Assembly: GCF_900103625.1 (NCBI RefSeq)
Contig: NZ_LT629700.1
Coordinates: forward strand, 744,001 to 808,000
Origin: Corynebacterium mycetoides
GTDB taxonomy: Bacteria > Actinomycetota > Actinomycetes > Mycobacteriales > Mycobacteriaceae
DNA length: 64,000 nt
Direction of reading: 5' to 3'
Below, piece after piece: positions 34,936 through 48,467 of this stretch (position 1 is the stretch's first letter; the number at the start of each line of letters is the position of its first letter). The position numbers were made by a program, and so were the translations under genes. The notes beneath the pieces were generated by a model that saw only the letters and a program-made list of their open reading frames with translations, was not told the DNA's origin and made no database searches.

Positions 34936-35479
34936 GATTAGCCGTCCTCGAATCTGCGATGTACTGGATTCCCGTAACCACCGTTACCGCGGTGGCGATG
35001 AGCATGACAATCAGCGTCGGCACGTCCATCCACGCCGGCAGCGGGCAGAGGTACAGCGCGACGCCGAGGGCCTGCAGCGCCGTCTTCAGCTTGCCGCCTT
35101 TCGACGCCGGCACCACCCTGCCGCGCCGCAGCATGAACATGCGCCACACCGTGATGCCCAGCTCGCGCACCACGATAAGCACGGTGATCCACACCGGCAG
35201 CGTGGACGCGATGTTGAGTGTGACCAGCGCGGTAATCATCAGCGCCTTGTCCGCGATCGGGTCGGCGATCTTACCAAAGTCCGTCACCAGCCCGCGGGCG
35301 CGCGCGATGTCGCCGTCGAGCTTGTCGGTGGCCATGAGCACGACGAACAGACCGAACGCCCACCACCAGCGCTCCGACAGGACCAGCCAGGCGAAGACGG
35401 GCACGAACACGATGCGTGCCGACGTCAGTACGTTGGGCAGGTTCCAGTTGGAGGGGGGCTGGCTGCGCGTCTCGCTCAC
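34928..35479 (-). CDS. pgsA: CDP-alcohol phosphatidyltransferase (phosphatidylglycerophosphate synthase type)
   Basis: The enzyme joins CDP-diacylglycerol and glycerol-3-phosphate in phospholipid synthesis at the membrane. The 183-aa product has the complete signature DGx2ARx8Gx3Dx3D in DKLDGDIARARGLVTDFGKIADPIADK (split over residues 63-90) and several hydrophobic helices. GTG 35479 (VSETRSQPPSNWNLPN) is chosen because the sequence upstream is Pro/Arg-rich and unlike the family. It lies 10 nt after the TerC stop. In actinobacteria some paralogues make other lipids, so the exact acceptor is not certain. Confidence 0.88.
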   Translation of the reverse strand: MSETRSQPPSNWNLPNVLTSARIVFVPVFAWLVLSERWWWAFGLFVVLMATDKLDGDIARARGLVTDFGKIADPIADKALMITALVTLNIASTLPVWITVLIVVRELGITVWRMFMLRRGRVVPASKGGKLKTALQALGVALYLCPLPAWMDVPTLIVMLIATAVTVVTGIQYIADSRTANRG

Positions 35480-35489
35480 AGCACCCACC

Positions 35490-36671
35490 CTACTTCTTGC
35501 CACCGCGCGAAACGTCCAAGTGGTCGGTCTCACGAGACCCGGTCGCCGTGTGGTCGCCGCGGCCGGAGGTGGCAGGGTCATCAATCCAGCCGAGGTGGTT
35601 ACCGTGCTTGTCCACCTTCCGGCGGTTGCCGTGGTCGTCGTAGTCCACGTGCCACGTCGGCCCGTCCGGATCTTTGCGCCCGGCGGCGACGTCCATGCGG
35701 TCCTTCACCAAAGAGGCGATGACGGTGAGCACAAGGACGCCCACGATGAACAGCAGCGACGTGACGGTGCCGATCTCGGGGACCACCACGTTCTCCCCGC
35801 CGTTGATGAACGGCAGGTTGTTCTCGTGCAGGGCATGCAGCAGGAGCTTGACGCCGATGAAGCCGAGGATGATGGCCAGGCCGTACGAGAGGTAGACCAG
35901 CCGGTCGAGCAGGCCGTCAAGCAGGAAGTACATCTGGCGCAGGCCGAGCAGGGAGAATGCGTTCGTGGTGAACACGATGAAAGGCTCCGTGGTGATGCCG
36001 TAGATCGCCGGGATGGAGTCGAGGGCGAAGAGCACGTCGACAAAACCAATGGCCAGAAGCGCGACGAACAGCGGGGTAACAGCGCGCTTGCCCGCCTGCG
36101 TTGCGGAGAACAGCCTGTCACCGTGGTACGACTCCGTCACCGGGAACACCTTGCGCAGGGTCTTGACCACGAGCATGTCGTTCGGGTCGGTCTCCTCCTG
36201 ATCCGTCGCCTCGTCGTAGGCGAGCTTGATGGCGGTCCAAATGAGGAAGATGGCGAAGATGTAGAACACGTCCGACCACGCGGAGATCACCGCGGCGCCG
36301 ACGAGAATGAAGAACAGGCGCATGATCAGCGCGATCGCGATGCCTAGTAGGAGGACCTTCTGCTGGTACTTGCGCGGAATCTTGAACGACCCCATGATGA
36401 GCGCGAAGACGAACAGGTTGTCCACGCTCAGCGCCTTTTCCGTGACGTAGCCGGTGTAGTACTGCACGGCGTGCTCGCCGTCCCAGAACCACCAGATCAC
36501 CCCGCCGAACGCGAGCGCGATGGTCACGTAGAACGCCGTCCAGAACCCGGACTCCTTGAGAGTCGGCTCGTGCGCGTCCTTCACGTGGCCGAAGAAATCG
36601 AATATAAAGAACCCCACGATGACGGCCGACGAGATCAGCCACACCGAGGCAGGCACACCCATGTGCTCCAC
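35490..36671 (-). CDS. TerC-family integral membrane protein (probable Mn2+ exporter)
   Basis: The 393-aa protein belongs to the TerC/Alx family, linked to Mn2+ efflux and metal homeostasis. It has seven to nine hydrophobic segments with the conserved acidic motifs YVTEKALSVDNLFVFALIM (near 75-95) and GFVDVLFALDSIPAIYGI (near 210-230), which hold metal-binding Asp residues. About 75 C-terminal residues are polar. GTG 36671 is 5 nt after GGAGG; ATG 36662 is the alternative. The gene is preceded by a yybP-ykoY-type riboswitch, which supports control by manganese and the efflux assignment. Confidence 0.9.
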   Translation of the reverse strand: MEHMGVPASVWLISSAVIVGFFIFDFFGHVKDAHEPTLKESGFWTAFYVTIALAFGGVIWWFWDGEHAVQYYTGYVTEKALSVDNLFVFALIMGSFKIPRKYQQKVLLLGIAIALIMRLFFILVGAAVISAWSDVFYIFAIFLIWTAIKLAYDEATDQEETDPNDMLVVKTLRKVFPVTESYHGDRLFSATQAGKRAVTPLFVALLAIGFVDVLFALDSIPAIYGITTEPFIVFTTNAFSLLGLRQMYFLLDGLLDRLVYLSYGLAIILGFIGVKLLLHALHENNLPFINGGENVVVPEIGTVTSLLFIVGVLVLTVIASLVKDRMDVAAGRKDPDGPTWHVDYDDHGNRRKVDKHGNHLGWIDDPATSGRGDHTATGSRETDHLDVSRGGKK

Positions 36672-36675
36672 AACA

Positions 36676-36716
36676 ACCTCCGGTCAGTCAGACGTACGAA
36701 ATCACGACCGGAGGTC
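36676..36716 (-). promoter_or_regulatory. Ribosome-binding-site-masking hairpin of the TerC riboswitch
   Basis: GACCTCCGGT (36716-36707, minus strand) pairs perfectly with ACCGGAGGT(C) at 36685-36676, which contains the GGAGG ribosome binding site of the TerC gene. The first arm also overlaps the closing GAGACC of the aptamer. Aptamer folding and ribosome-site masking are therefore mutually exclusive, the expected logic for translational activation by ligand. Confidence 0.65.
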
Positions 36717-36816
36717 TCCCCCACCCGGAAACGGTCCCGGGCCACCCCGACCGGGGCACGCGCGAAGCGCGGGCACCGTGCTGACGATCAAGGGCGATTG
36801 CGGGGTACTCCCCTCC
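36709..36816 (-). ncRNA. yybP-ykoY-type manganese riboswitch
   Basis: On the minus strand the leader begins with GGAGGGGAGTACCCC (GGGGAGTA at 36813-36806), has an internal ATCGTCAGCACGG and CCGG-rich helices, and closes with GGGGAGACC (GGGAGACC at 36720-36713). GGGGAGUA and GAGACC, with the internal GUCA, are the conserved elements of the yybP-ykoY class, which senses Mn2+ and commonly precedes TerC genes. The fold was judged by eye. Confidence 0.75.
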
Positions 36817-36847
36817 AATTCCCGGCCAAGTCTACACCACCGGAGCG

Positions 36848-39800
36848 CTAGAACGCCCCGCCCGTCGGGTTGTACGTCGCGTTGACCACACGCGTCGCAG
36901 AGGGCTCGGTCGCGTCGGCGGGGGCGTCGCCAAGCGAAGGCTCGTCGGTGGGCGCCTCGGCAGGGTCGGCGCCCTTGATCATCCACAGGATCGTCTCCAG
37001 CTCCTCGGGCTTGACCAGCACCTCGCGCGCCTTCGAGCCTTCCGACGGCCCGACGACGCCGCGGGACTCCATGAGATCCATGAGGCGGCCCGCCTTGGCG
37101 AAGCCGATGCGCAGCTTGCGCTGCAGCATCGACGTCGAACCCAGCTGGGAGGCGACCACGAGCTCGACGGCCTCGAGAAGATCATCGAGGTCCTTGCCGA
37201 TGTCGTCGTCGATGACCTTGGCCTCGGCCTGCTTGTCCTCTGTGACGCCCTCGACGTAGGACGGCTCGTCCTGCGACTTCGCGGCCTCGACCACGGCCTG
37301 AATCTCCTCGTCGGTGACAAACGCGCCCTGCAGGCGCTGCGGCTTGCCCGCCCCCTGCGGGATGAACAGGCCGTCGCCCATGCCGATGAGCTTCTCCGCG
37401 CCCCCCTGATCCAGAATCACGCGGGAGTCCGTCAGCGATGACGTCGCGAACGCCAGACGCGAGGGCACATTCGTCTTGATCAAGCCGGTGACCACGTCCA
37501 CCGACGGCCGCTGCGTGGCCAGCACGAGGTGGATGCCGGCGGCGCGCGCCTTCTGGGTGATGCGCACGATCGACTCCTCGATCTCCTTCGGGGCCGTCAT
37601 CATCAGATCCGCCAGCTCGTCAACGACGCAGATGATGAACGGGTACGGGCGCATCTCCCGCTCCGAGCCCGGAGGGGCCGTCAGCTCGCCCGAGCGGACC
37701 TTGCGGTTGAAGTCCTTGATGTGGCGCACGCGCGAGGACTTCATGTCCATGTAGCGCTGCTCCATCTCCTCCACCAGCCACTGCAGGGCGGCGGCGGCCT
37801 TCTTCGGCTGGGTGATGATTGGCGTGATCAGGTGCGGAATGCCCTCGTAGGGGGTCAACTCGACCATCTTCGGGTCGACCAGGATGAGCCGCACCTCCTC
37901 CGGCGTGGCGCGCGTGAGCAGTGAGATGAGCAGGGAGTTGACAAACGCCGACTTACCGGAGCCGGTCGAGCCGGCGACGAGCAGGTGCGGCATCTTCTGC
38001 ACGCTCGAGGCGATGAAGTCGCCCTCGATGTCCTTGCCCAGGCCGATGAGCATCGGGTCCCGGTCGGCGACGACGTTCGGGGCGTCCAGGACGTCGCGAA
38101 GCCGCACCATCTCGCGGTCTTGGTTGGGCACCTCGATACCCACGAGCGACTTGCCGGGAATGGGCGTGAGCAGGCGCACGTTGTCGGTCGCCGCCGCATA
38201 CGCGAGGTTGGACTGCAGGTTGGTGATCTTGGAGACCTTCACACCGGGGCCGAGCTCGACCTCGTAGCGCGTCACTGTCGGGCCGCGCGAAAAGCCGGTG
38301 ACCTGCGCGTCGACGCGGAACTCCTCGAAGACGTCCGTGATGGCCTCGATCATGCGGTCGTTGGCCTCCGTGCGCGTCTTCGGCGCGGTGCCGGGGATGA
38401 GCAGGCCCGTCGACGGCAGCACGTAGTCCGTCTCGCCCTCCGGGACGCGCCGCTGCGGCGCCGCGGGCTCGGCCGGGGCCTTCTGCAGCTCCGATTTTGG
38501 GGTGGACGCCGGCACCGCCGCGGCGTCGATGCCGGAGCGGGCGACGATGGCGGCCCGCATCGCCTCGCGCGACTGGGACACCGCATCGTCCGAGTTGTCG
38601 GGCTCGGGCTCCTGGGCCTTATGAGTCTTCTCGGGCTTCTCGGTCTTCTCGGTCTTCTCGGGCGCGCGGCGAGGCAGCACGCGGGTGTGCGTGACCTCGG
38701 CTTCCGCGTCCACCTCGGGTTCGGCGGCCGGTTCATGGGCGGCATCGTCTAGCAGGTTGTCGTCCAGCCCGCGCACCCGCGGGATCTGGCGCGTCGACTC
38801 GTCCGCGGGGTAATTGTCCAGCGGTGAACGCCGGCGCGGGCGGCGCGCACCCTCCGTCTTGAGCTGAGCCTTGGGCTCGGTTGTAGGTTGGGGACGGGTC
38901 CGCGCGCGGCGGGGCTCGCGCTCCCGGCCTTCCGCAATGTCGTCGAGCTCCTGGTCCACGTGCCCGTACTGGTCATCGTCGGGACCCGGCGTGCTCAGGT
39001 TCGCCGCTGCGGTCGAGACGGACCCCTTGACCAGATCAAACGCCTGCCGCACCGTGACCCCGGTGGTCTTCAGCGCGCCGTAGATGATCACGAGGATCAA
39101 CAGTGGCACCGCCACAAACGAGGAGAACCCGGCCGCCAGCACCCCGCCGAGCGCGGCGCCGATCGCCCCGCCCGCGATTCTGCGGCCCTCCCAATCCGCC
39201 GGGTTTCCGGCGAAGACGTGGATGAGGCCCAGCATGGCCACCGCGATGATCGCGATCCCGAGGCTCACCCGTGCCCGAACCGCAGCATCCCTGCGGGTAT
39301 CGAGCATGAGCGCCACCGCCACGGCGACGAGCGCCACGGGGAGGATCAGCGCGCCCGCGCCGATGACCCAGTGCACCCCCTGAGCGATCGCGTGACCCAC
39401 CGGGCCGGCAATGTCGAACCAGACGGAGGCGCCAATAATCGCCGCGAGCCCGATGAGCGCGAGACCGAGCGCGTCGGCGCGGTCTCCGCTTCCCGCGTCT
39501 TCCGTGCCATCGACGTCGTCTGCGTCGTGCGCTGCGCGCTTGCGCCTGCGCCGCAGCGGCTTCTCCTCCCGCTCGTCGGGTTCGTCATCGAAAAAGTCGA
39601 CCATCTCGTTGCTGCCGCCGTCGCTTTCATCACGGTCCCGGCCGCCGCGCATCCCGCTGCCCAGCTTGGAGAACACCGACCCCACTCCCCTCGCGGCCGC
39701 GCCGATCGAATCGCCCACAGCCCTGTAGGCGGAGCCCACGCGCTCACCCGAGGTCTCCGCCGCGAGGTTGGTCGACGTCGTCGGGTGGGTCATGGAGGCG

Positions 39801-39892
39801 CCAAAGCTTGTCGACGTCCGCGTGGAGCCATTGCGGCCACGCGGACCGGTCTGCGAGCGCGCAGACGAGCGGGGCGAGTTCGTGACAGACAT
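36848..39892 (-). CDS. ftsK: DNA translocase FtsK
   Basis: FtsK anchors at the division septum and pumps DNA during chromosome dimer resolution and segregation. The 1014-aa protein has a polar N-terminus of about 135 residues, four hydrophobic helices (about 140-330), a disordered Pro/Glu/Lys-rich linker, and a motor domain with Walker [12 protein letters not shown] and Walker [14 protein letters not shown] winged-helix gamma domain ([20 protein letters not shown]) follows, then an acidic tail. ATG 39892 is chosen because TACTGT lies 7 nt upstream, a leaderless arrangement; an ATG 45 nt earlier lacks support. Confidence 0.95.
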   Translation of the reverse strand: MSVTNSPRSSARSQTGPRGRNGSTRTSTSFGASMTHPTTSTNLAAETSGERVGSAYRAVGDSIGAAARGVGSVFSKLGSGMRGGRDRDESDGGSNEMVDFFDDEPDEREEKPLRRRRKRAAHDADDVDGTEDAGSGDRADALGLALIGLAAIIGASVWFDIAGPVGHAIAQGVHWVIGAGALILPVALVAVAVALMLDTRRDAAVRARVSLGIAIIAVAMLGLIHVFAGNPADWEGRRIAGGAIGAALGGVLAAGFSSFVAVPLLILVIIYGALKTTGVTVRQAFDLVKGSVSTAAANLSTPGPDDDQYGHVDQELDDIAEGREREPRRARTRPQPTTEPKAQLKTEGARRPRRRSPLDNYPADESTRQIPRVRGLDDNLLDDAAHEPAAEPEVDAEAEVTHTRVLPRRAPEKTEKTEKPEKTHKAQEPEPDNSDDAVSQSREAMRAAIVARSGIDAAAVPASTPKSELQKAPAEPAAPQRRVPEGETDYVLPSTGLLIPGTAPKTRTEANDRMIEAITDVFEEFRVDAQVTGFSRGPTVTRYEVELGPGVKVSKITNLQSNLAYAAATDNVRLLTPIPGKSLVGIEVPNQDREMVRLRDVLDAPNVVADRDPMLIGLGKDIEGDFIASSVQKMPHLLVAGSTGSGKSAFVNSLLISLLTRATPEEVRLILVDPKMVELTPYEGIPHLITPIITQPKKAAAALQWLVEEMEQRYMDMKSSRVRHIKDFNRKVRSGELTAPPGSEREMRPYPFIICVVDELADLMMTAPKEIEESIVRITQKARAAGIHLVLATQRPSVDVVTGLIKTNVPSRLAFATSSLTDSRVILDQGGAEKLIGMGDGLFIPQGAGKPQRLQGAFVTDEEIQAVVEAAKSQDEPSYVEGVTEDKQAEAKVIDDDIGKDLDDLLEAVELVVASQLGSTSMLQRKLRIGFAKAGRLMDLMESRGVVGPSEGSKAREVLVKPEELETILWMIKGADPAEAPTDEPSLGDAPADATEPSATRVVNATYNPTGGAF

Positions 39893-39899
39893 GTAAGTA

Positions 39900-39905
39900 A
39901 CAGTA
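39900..39905 (-). promoter_or_regulatory. -10 hexamer of ftsK (leaderless)
   Basis: TACTGT on the minus strand lies 7 nt before ATG 39892, with no ribosome binding site in between. Confidence 0.45.
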
Positions 39906-39955
39906 ATACCGATTGTCACTTTAACAACATTTGCCACACCAGCGGCGGCCGAAGT

Positions 39956-40582
39956 TTAGAGCTCGATGTCCAGCTTGGAGATCTTCTCCGCGTCACCCTC
40001 GAGCTCGACGTCGACGGCGCGGCGTCCCGAGACCCACAGCAGCAGCTCCCCCGGCTCGCCCTTGACGCGGATGATGTCGTCCCCGCGACGCGCCACCTCC
40101 CGTTTGCCGCCGACGGTAACGGGTGGAAGGGTCGGAGGAGTCAGCACCACCGGGGTGGGCGTGGCGCGCATTGTCATTGCTCCGACGCGCTTCGCCAGCG
40201 TCAGCAGGGCCTCGTTCGTCGCCGCGCTGAACTCGCGCGGCCGCGCCACCCCGTCCCCGCGGCGCACGTCCTCGTGGTGCACGAAGTGTTCCGACGTGTT
40301 CATCAGCGCGTCAAAAGGCGCGACAAAACGCGGCGGGCCAGCGGCCCACGCGCGCACGACGTCGGGGTACGGGCGGTCGCGCTGGGCGTCCATTTCCTTG
40401 TCCAGGGTCGACTTCAACGGGCGGATGAAGTTGCCGGCCGCCGCGAGAGGCTTGCTTTCGCGGATGTAGAGGTGGCACGCGAGATCGCGGGTGACCCACC
40501 CCTCGCACAACGTCGGGGCGTCGGGTCCGACCTCGAGAAACAGGCGGCCGAGGCGTTCGCGTTCCTTCTGCGCAAATGACAT
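39956..40582 (-). CDS. DinB-like TIGR03085 family protein (mycothiol-dependent isomerase fold)
   Basis: The 208-aa product fits the TIGR03085 family of actinobacterial proteins sharing the four-helix DinB/mycothiol-dependent maleylpyruvate isomerase fold. Visible are LCEGWVTRDLACHLYIRE (metal His near residue 37) and NTSEHFVHHEDVRRG (metal His near 100-105). A sterol-carrier-like C-terminal half follows (VARRGDDIIRVKGEPGELLLWVSGR). Substrate is unknown. ATG 40582 (MSFAQKERERL) is chosen over one 30 nt upstream because the latter lies inside a hairpin (40584-40606). Confidence 0.82.
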   Translation of the reverse strand: MSFAQKERERLGRLFLEVGPDAPTLCEGWVTRDLACHLYIRESKPLAAAGNFIRPLKSTLDKEMDAQRDRPYPDVVRAWAAGPPRFVAPFDALMNTSEHFVHHEDVRRGDGVARPREFSAATNEALLTLAKRVGAMTMRATPTPVVLTPPTLPPVTVGGKREVARRGDDIIRVKGEPGELLLWVSGRRAVDVELEGDAEKISKLDIEL

Positions 40583-40583
40583 G

Positions 40584-40606
40584 TGCCCCAGCATAGCGCT
40601 GGGGCA
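40584..40606 (-). terminator. Hairpin between rnj and the TIGR03085 gene
   Basis: TGCCCCAGC (40584-40592) and GCTGGGGCA (40598-40606) form a perfect 9-bp stem with a 5-nt loop about 38 nt after the rnj stop. No U tract follows; the stem ends one base before the next ATG. It may terminate weakly, protect the rnj 3' end, or restrict access to that start. Confidence 0.45.
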
Positions 40607-40643
40607 CGACACCGGGTGGGCTCCCGGAAAGACGTGACGTGCT

Positions 40644-42737
40644 TTAGAGCGACTCGCGTGCTGCCTGGACGTCTTCGTCGTCGACAGGCACGTTATCCGC
40701 GGCCATCGGCACGACGGTCGGCAGGATGACCGGCTCGCGCTTGTACTTCTGCTCGACCGCCTTGGACACCTGGCGGCGCAGCTGCTGGACCATGCGGTAC
40801 GGGTCGTTCTCGCCCTGTGCGGCGAGGTCGTTCATCACGTTCTCCACGCCCTCGGCAACCCGCTTGTTGAAGTCGCGGTCGTCGTCCGAGAAGCCCGTCG
40901 TGGACACGCGCGGAGTCTCCAGCAGGCGACCGGTGCGGTCGTCAATAACGCAGGTGATCGACACCACGCCGCCAGACGCCAGGCTGGTGCGGTCAGCCAG
41001 CACATCCGGGTCGACGTCGCCCATGGTCTCGCCGTCGACGTAGAGCTGGCCCACCTGGTACTGGCCGACGACGCTGATCTTGCCGCCCACCATGTCCACC
41101 ACGACGCCGTTCTGCGCCAGCGCGGTGTTCTCCGGCTTAACCCCCGTGGAGATCGCCAGCTCCTTGTTGGCGCGCATGTGGCGCCACTCCCCGTGCACGG
41201 GCATGGCGTTCTTGGGACGAGCCGCGTTGTAGAGGAACAGCAGCTCCCCGGCGTAGCCGTGGCCGGACGCGTGGACGTGCGCGTCGGCGTTGGTGATCAC
41301 GGTCGCGCCGATCTGCGCGAGGTTGTTGATCACCGCGAACACGGCTTCCTCGTTGCCCGGGATGAGCGAGGACGACAGAATGATGAGGTCGCCGTCGCGC
41401 ACCGTGATCTGGCGGTGTTCACGGCGCGACATGCGCGAGAGAGCCGCCATCGGCTCGCCCTGGGTGCCGGTGGTGATGAGGACAACCTTATGCGGGGCCA
41501 TCTTCGCCGCTTCCTCGATCGGGATGATCGTGCCCTTCGGCGCGCGCAGCAGGCTCATCTTCTCCGCGATCTCCATGTTGCGGATCATGGAGCGGCCGTT
41601 GAACGCGACCTTGCGGCCGTTCGCCACGGCCGCGTTGACCGCCATCTGCACACGTGCCACGTTGGACGCGAAGGAGGAGATGATCACGCGCTGCTTCGCG
41701 CCCTGGACCAGACGCACGAGAGTTTCCTCGATGCCGCGCTCCGAGGGTGAGATGCCTGGCACCGTCGCGTTGGTGGAGTCGCACATGAACAGGTCGATGC
41801 CCTCGTCGCCGAAGCGGGACAGCGCCGGCAGATCGGTGGGCTGCCCGTCGTACGGCGTCTGGTCGAGCTTGATGTCGCCCGTCATGACAACGTGGCCGGC
41901 GCCCGTCTTGATGGACACGCCCAGGCACTCTGGGATGGAGTGACCGACGTGCCAGAAACGCACGCGGAACGGGCCGAGGTTGAGCTCGGAATCCTTGGTC
42001 ACCTCGTTGAGCTTCGGCCGCTGGCGGTGCTCCTTCGTCTTGGCGGAGATCAGCGCGTTGGTGAACCGCGACGAGTAGATCGGGATATCCGGGCGCAGCT
42101 TGAGCAGCCACGGGATCGCGCCGATGTGGTCCTCGTGTCCGTGCGTGACGACGAGCGCCTCGATCTTGTCGAGCTTGTTCTCGATCGGCCCGAAGTCCGG
42201 CAGGACGAGGTCGACGCCCGGCTCGCCCGAATTGGGGAACAGCACGCCGCAGTCGACGACGAGGAGGCGCCCGTTGTACTCGAAGACCGTCATGTTGCGC
42301 CCGATCTCAGAGATGCCGCCGAGAGCGTAGATGCGCAGGCCGTTCTGCGGGGCCTGGGGCGGCGACGGCAGGCGCTTGGTCAGATCCGCGCCCTGCATGC
42401 CCTTTATCGGATTGCGGCGGTTGTTGCCGCCGCCGTTGCCCTGGTTGTTCCCGCCGTTTCCGCCGCGGCCACGACCACGCCGGCGGTTGCGGCCGCCGCC
42501 GTTGCCCTGGTTGTTGCCCTGATTATTACCCTGGCCCGACTGGCCGCCGCGGTTGTTGTCTCGGCTACCACGCTCGTTATCACGGTTGTCGCGGGACGAT
42601 TCCTGCGCTTCGGAGCCGCCGGCGGTGGTGTCCGCCGGTGCCTGCTCGGGCGCCTGGAACACAGGCTGCTGGTCGGCGGGCTCCGGGGGGCCGGCCTTGC
42701 GGGTCACCTTGCGGGCGCGATTGCGGGGTTCGTTCAT
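40644..42737 (-). CDS. rnj: Ribonuclease J
   Basis: RNase J combines 5'-3' exonuclease and endonuclease activity in RNA turnover and rRNA maturation. The 697-aa product has the metallo-beta-lactamase motif THGHEDHIG, the following MTGDIKLD and a beta-CASP domain (SFASNVARVQMAVNAA, HVHASGHGYAGEL). The first 110 or so residues are a disordered extension, rich in Asn, Gly, Gln and Arg (for example NNQGNNQGNGGGRNRRRG), typical of actinobacterial RNase J but long. It ends 2 nt downstream of dapA, so dapA-rnj form an operon. Confidence 0.95.
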   Translation of the reverse strand: MNEPRNRARKVTRKAGPPEPADQQPVFQAPEQAPADTTAGGSEAQESSRDNRDNERGSRDNNRGGQSGQGNNQGNNQGNGGGRNRRRGRGRGGNGGNNQGNGGGNNRRNPIKGMQGADLTKRLPSPPQAPQNGLRIYALGGISEIGRNMTVFEYNGRLLVVDCGVLFPNSGEPGVDLVLPDFGPIENKLDKIEALVVTHGHEDHIGAIPWLLKLRPDIPIYSSRFTNALISAKTKEHRQRPKLNEVTKDSELNLGPFRVRFWHVGHSIPECLGVSIKTGAGHVVMTGDIKLDQTPYDGQPTDLPALSRFGDEGIDLFMCDSTNATVPGISPSERGIEETLVRLVQGAKQRVIISSFASNVARVQMAVNAAVANGRKVAFNGRSMIRNMEIAEKMSLLRAPKGTIIPIEEAAKMAPHKVVLITTGTQGEPMAALSRMSRREHRQITVRDGDLIILSSSLIPGNEEAVFAVINNLAQIGATVITNADAHVHASGHGYAGELLFLYNAARPKNAMPVHGEWRHMRANKELAISTGVKPENTALAQNGVVVDMVGGKISVVGQYQVGQLYVDGETMGDVDPDVLADRTSLASGGVVSITCVIDDRTGRLLETPRVSTTGFSDDDRDFNKRVAEGVENVMNDLAAQGENDPYRMVQQLRRQVSKAVEQKYKREPVILPTVVPMAADNVPVDDEDVQAARESL

Positions 42738-42739
42738 AC

Positions 42740-43684
<945 letters not shown>

Positions 43685-43729
43685 TCAACAGCACGCCCTC
43701 AATCTGCCCCCGCCACCGGGGCGGGTTCT

Positions 43730-44482
43730 TTAGGAGACGTAGGGGCTGGTGGCCATCTGCGAGCCATCGGCGAGGTCGCTCACCAGGAAGTCGTCGAAAA
43801 GCGTGGGCGCACTCCCCCGCAACAGCTCGAGGCACGTGATGGCCAGCGTGCGGATCTCCAGATCGGCGTGCTCCGAGGCGCGCGCCGCGATGAACTGCCG
43901 CCACGCGCGGTAGTTCCCGGTGACCACGAATCGCGTCTCGGTCGCGTTCGGCAAAATGGCGCGGGCTGCCTGGCGGGCTTTCTTCCGGCGCAGCAGCGAG
44001 TTCGGCTCGCCGGCGAGGTTGTTCTCCAGGGCGCGCAGCAGCTCGTCGTAGACGAACCGGGTCTCGTCCGCGGCGCGGAGGAACATCTCGCGCAGCTCCG
44101 CGTCCTCGGCGATGAGCGCGGGAACGACCACCTCGCTCTCGCCGTCGGGAATGAAGCGCTGGCTCAGCTGCGAAAACGAGAAATTGCGGTGGCGCAGCAG
44201 CTCGTTGCCCGCCGCGCGCGACAGGCCCCGGATGTAGACCGTGGCGGTCGCGTGCTCCAGCAGCGCGTCGTGGCCGACGTCGATAATGTGGCGCAGGTAC
44301 GCCTCGTTCGTCGCGGTGCGCGGGTTGGGGCGGTCGAATGTTTCGTAGCAGGCGCGCCCGGCGAATTCAACGATCGCCTCCGCGTCCGTCGCCTGCGCGT
44401 CGGGCGCCCAGCTCACACCCGTCGGCACGCGAAACGTGCTGGCGGCGATGAGCTGGACATCGAGCGAACTGTCCACCGCCAT
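43730..44482 (-). CDS. thyX: FAD-dependent thymidylate synthase
   Basis: ThyX makes dTMP from dUMP with methylenetetrahydrofolate, FAD and NADPH. The 250-aa product has the ThyX motif RHRxxSxxxxSxR in [16 protein letters not shown] (near 95-110) and [26 protein letters not shown], with the conserved late helix. It starts 2 nt after the dapB stop, giving dapB-thyX, followed about 80 nt later by dapA-rnj. Co-location of dapB, thyX, dapA and rnj matches other Corynebacterium genomes. Confidence 0.96.
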   Translation of the reverse strand: MAVDSSLDVQLIAASTFRVPTGVSWAPDAQATDAEAIVEFAGRACYETFDRPNPRTATNEAYLRHIIDVGHDALLEHATATVYIRGLSRAAGNELLRHRNFSFSQLSQRFIPDGESEVVVPALIAEDAELREMFLRAADETRFVYDELLRALENNLAGEPNSLLRRKKARQAARAILPNATETRFVVTGNYRAWRQFIAARASEHADLEIRTLAITCLELLRGSAPTLFDDFLVSDLADGSQMATSPYVS

Positions 44483-44484
44483 GT

Positions 44485-45270
<786 letters not shown>

Positions 45271-45357
45271 CTAACCCCACCGGATTCGGGGCCGCTGCCA
45301 CGGTAACGTTTCGTTCACGATCCCCCGCGCCTACGCGTCCTGCCCCGCCCCGCGGGT

Positions 45358-45363
45358 TATGTT
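45358..45363 (+). promoter_or_regulatory. -10 hexamer of the 45370 lipoprotein gene
   Basis: TATGTT lies 6 nt before ATG 45370, again a leaderless spacing. The spacer forms TTCGAA with the last bases of the hexamer. Confidence 0.4.
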
Positions 45364-45369
45364 CGAACT

Positions 45370-46017
45370 ATGAAACTTCAGCCCCGTTACTTGCTTCCTG
45401 CCACACTGGTGACAACGCTCGCGCTCGCATCCTGCGCGGGCCAAGACGACGGAGCGGCTCCCGAACAGGCGGCTGCCGCCACGTCCGCCGCAACCACAAC
45501 CATGACCAGCACCGCCCCCGCGACGACGACCGCGGTTCCCACGGCGCACGCCCTCTCCGCGATGGAGGAGGCCACCCCCGTCGGGCCGTTTACCACCGAG
45601 GACGTCCGCGCGCTTCCGGCGCCGGGCAGCGAGCTGACCATCGCCGATGTGCGCGTGGGATCCCACGAGGGATTCGACCGCGCCGTCTTCGAGTTCACCG
45701 GCTCCGGCACGCCCGGCTACGTCGCCGGCTATAACCCCGAACCCCTGCAGCAGGCATCCGGCTACCCCATCGACGTGCGTGGCGACGCCTACCTGGAGCT
45801 CATGATCCAGGGCACCCCCATGGGCCTGATCAGCCCCGACGACTCCCTGGTCGAGGTGGGCCCGATGCCGATCGCCGCCGGCAACATTCAGGGCGTGACC
45901 CACGGCGGCGTCTTCGAGGCCGACTCCCAGTACTTCATCGGGCTGGATGAGCAGCGCCCGTACAACGTCTACGTGCTGGAGAACCCCACGCGTCTCGTCG
46001 TCGATATCCAGAAGTAG
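45370..46017 (+). CDS. Lipoprotein with AMIN-like domain
   Basis: The 215-aa precursor has a signal peptide ending in lipobox LASC (Cys22), then a low-complexity Ala/Thr/Pro linker of about 45 residues and a globular domain. The pattern VGSHEGFDRAVFEFTGSGTPGYVAGY...RLVVDIQK resembles the actinobacterial AMIN-like domain, thought to interact with the cell wall. It is an isolated plus-strand gene between dapB and pnp. A long palindrome follows the stop. Role beyond cell-surface localisation is unknown. Confidence 0.82.
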   Translation: MKLQPRYLLPATLVTTLALASCAGQDDGAAPEQAAAATSAATTTMTSTAPATTTAVPTAHALSAMEEATPVGPFTTEDVRALPAPGSELTIADVRVGSHEGFDRAVFEFTGSGTPGYVAGYNPEPLQQASGYPIDVRGDAYLELMIQGTPMGLISPDDSLVEVGPMPIAAGNIQGVTHGGVFEADSQYFIGLDEQRPYNVYVLENPTRLVVDIQK

Positions 46018-46033
46018 ACGCCGCCTGAGACAC

Positions 46034-46092
46034 GGAAGACCTCAGCGCGATTTCGTGCCGTTTTTGGGCCCGATTTCGCGCTGAGGTCTTCC
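46034..46092. terminator. Long palindrome between convergent lipoprotein gene and pnp
   Basis: GGAAGACCTCAGCGCGA (46034-46050) and TCGCGCTGAGGTCTTCC (46076-46092) are perfect 17-bp arms around a 25-nt loop that includes TTTTT and GGGCCC. Position between two convergent stops suits a bidirectional terminator, although no U tract follows either arm. It could instead be a dispersed palindromic element. Confidence 0.6.
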
Positions 46093-46102
46093 CGGTATCT
46101 CT

Positions 46103-48364
<2,262 letters not shown>

Positions 48365-48467
48365 AAAAGATCCCTTTCCCTGGGTGTCTCCGGCGGTCGT
48401 CGGTGCCGCCGTCTAGCTGTTTTCCTGACAACAACTCACGATTCTAGCAGGTCTGGGAAACGCGAAA

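Noticed and set aside
43706..43724. Intrinsic terminator after thyX
   Set aside because: A short GC stem is present but no U tract follows in the thyX direction, so it was not annotated.
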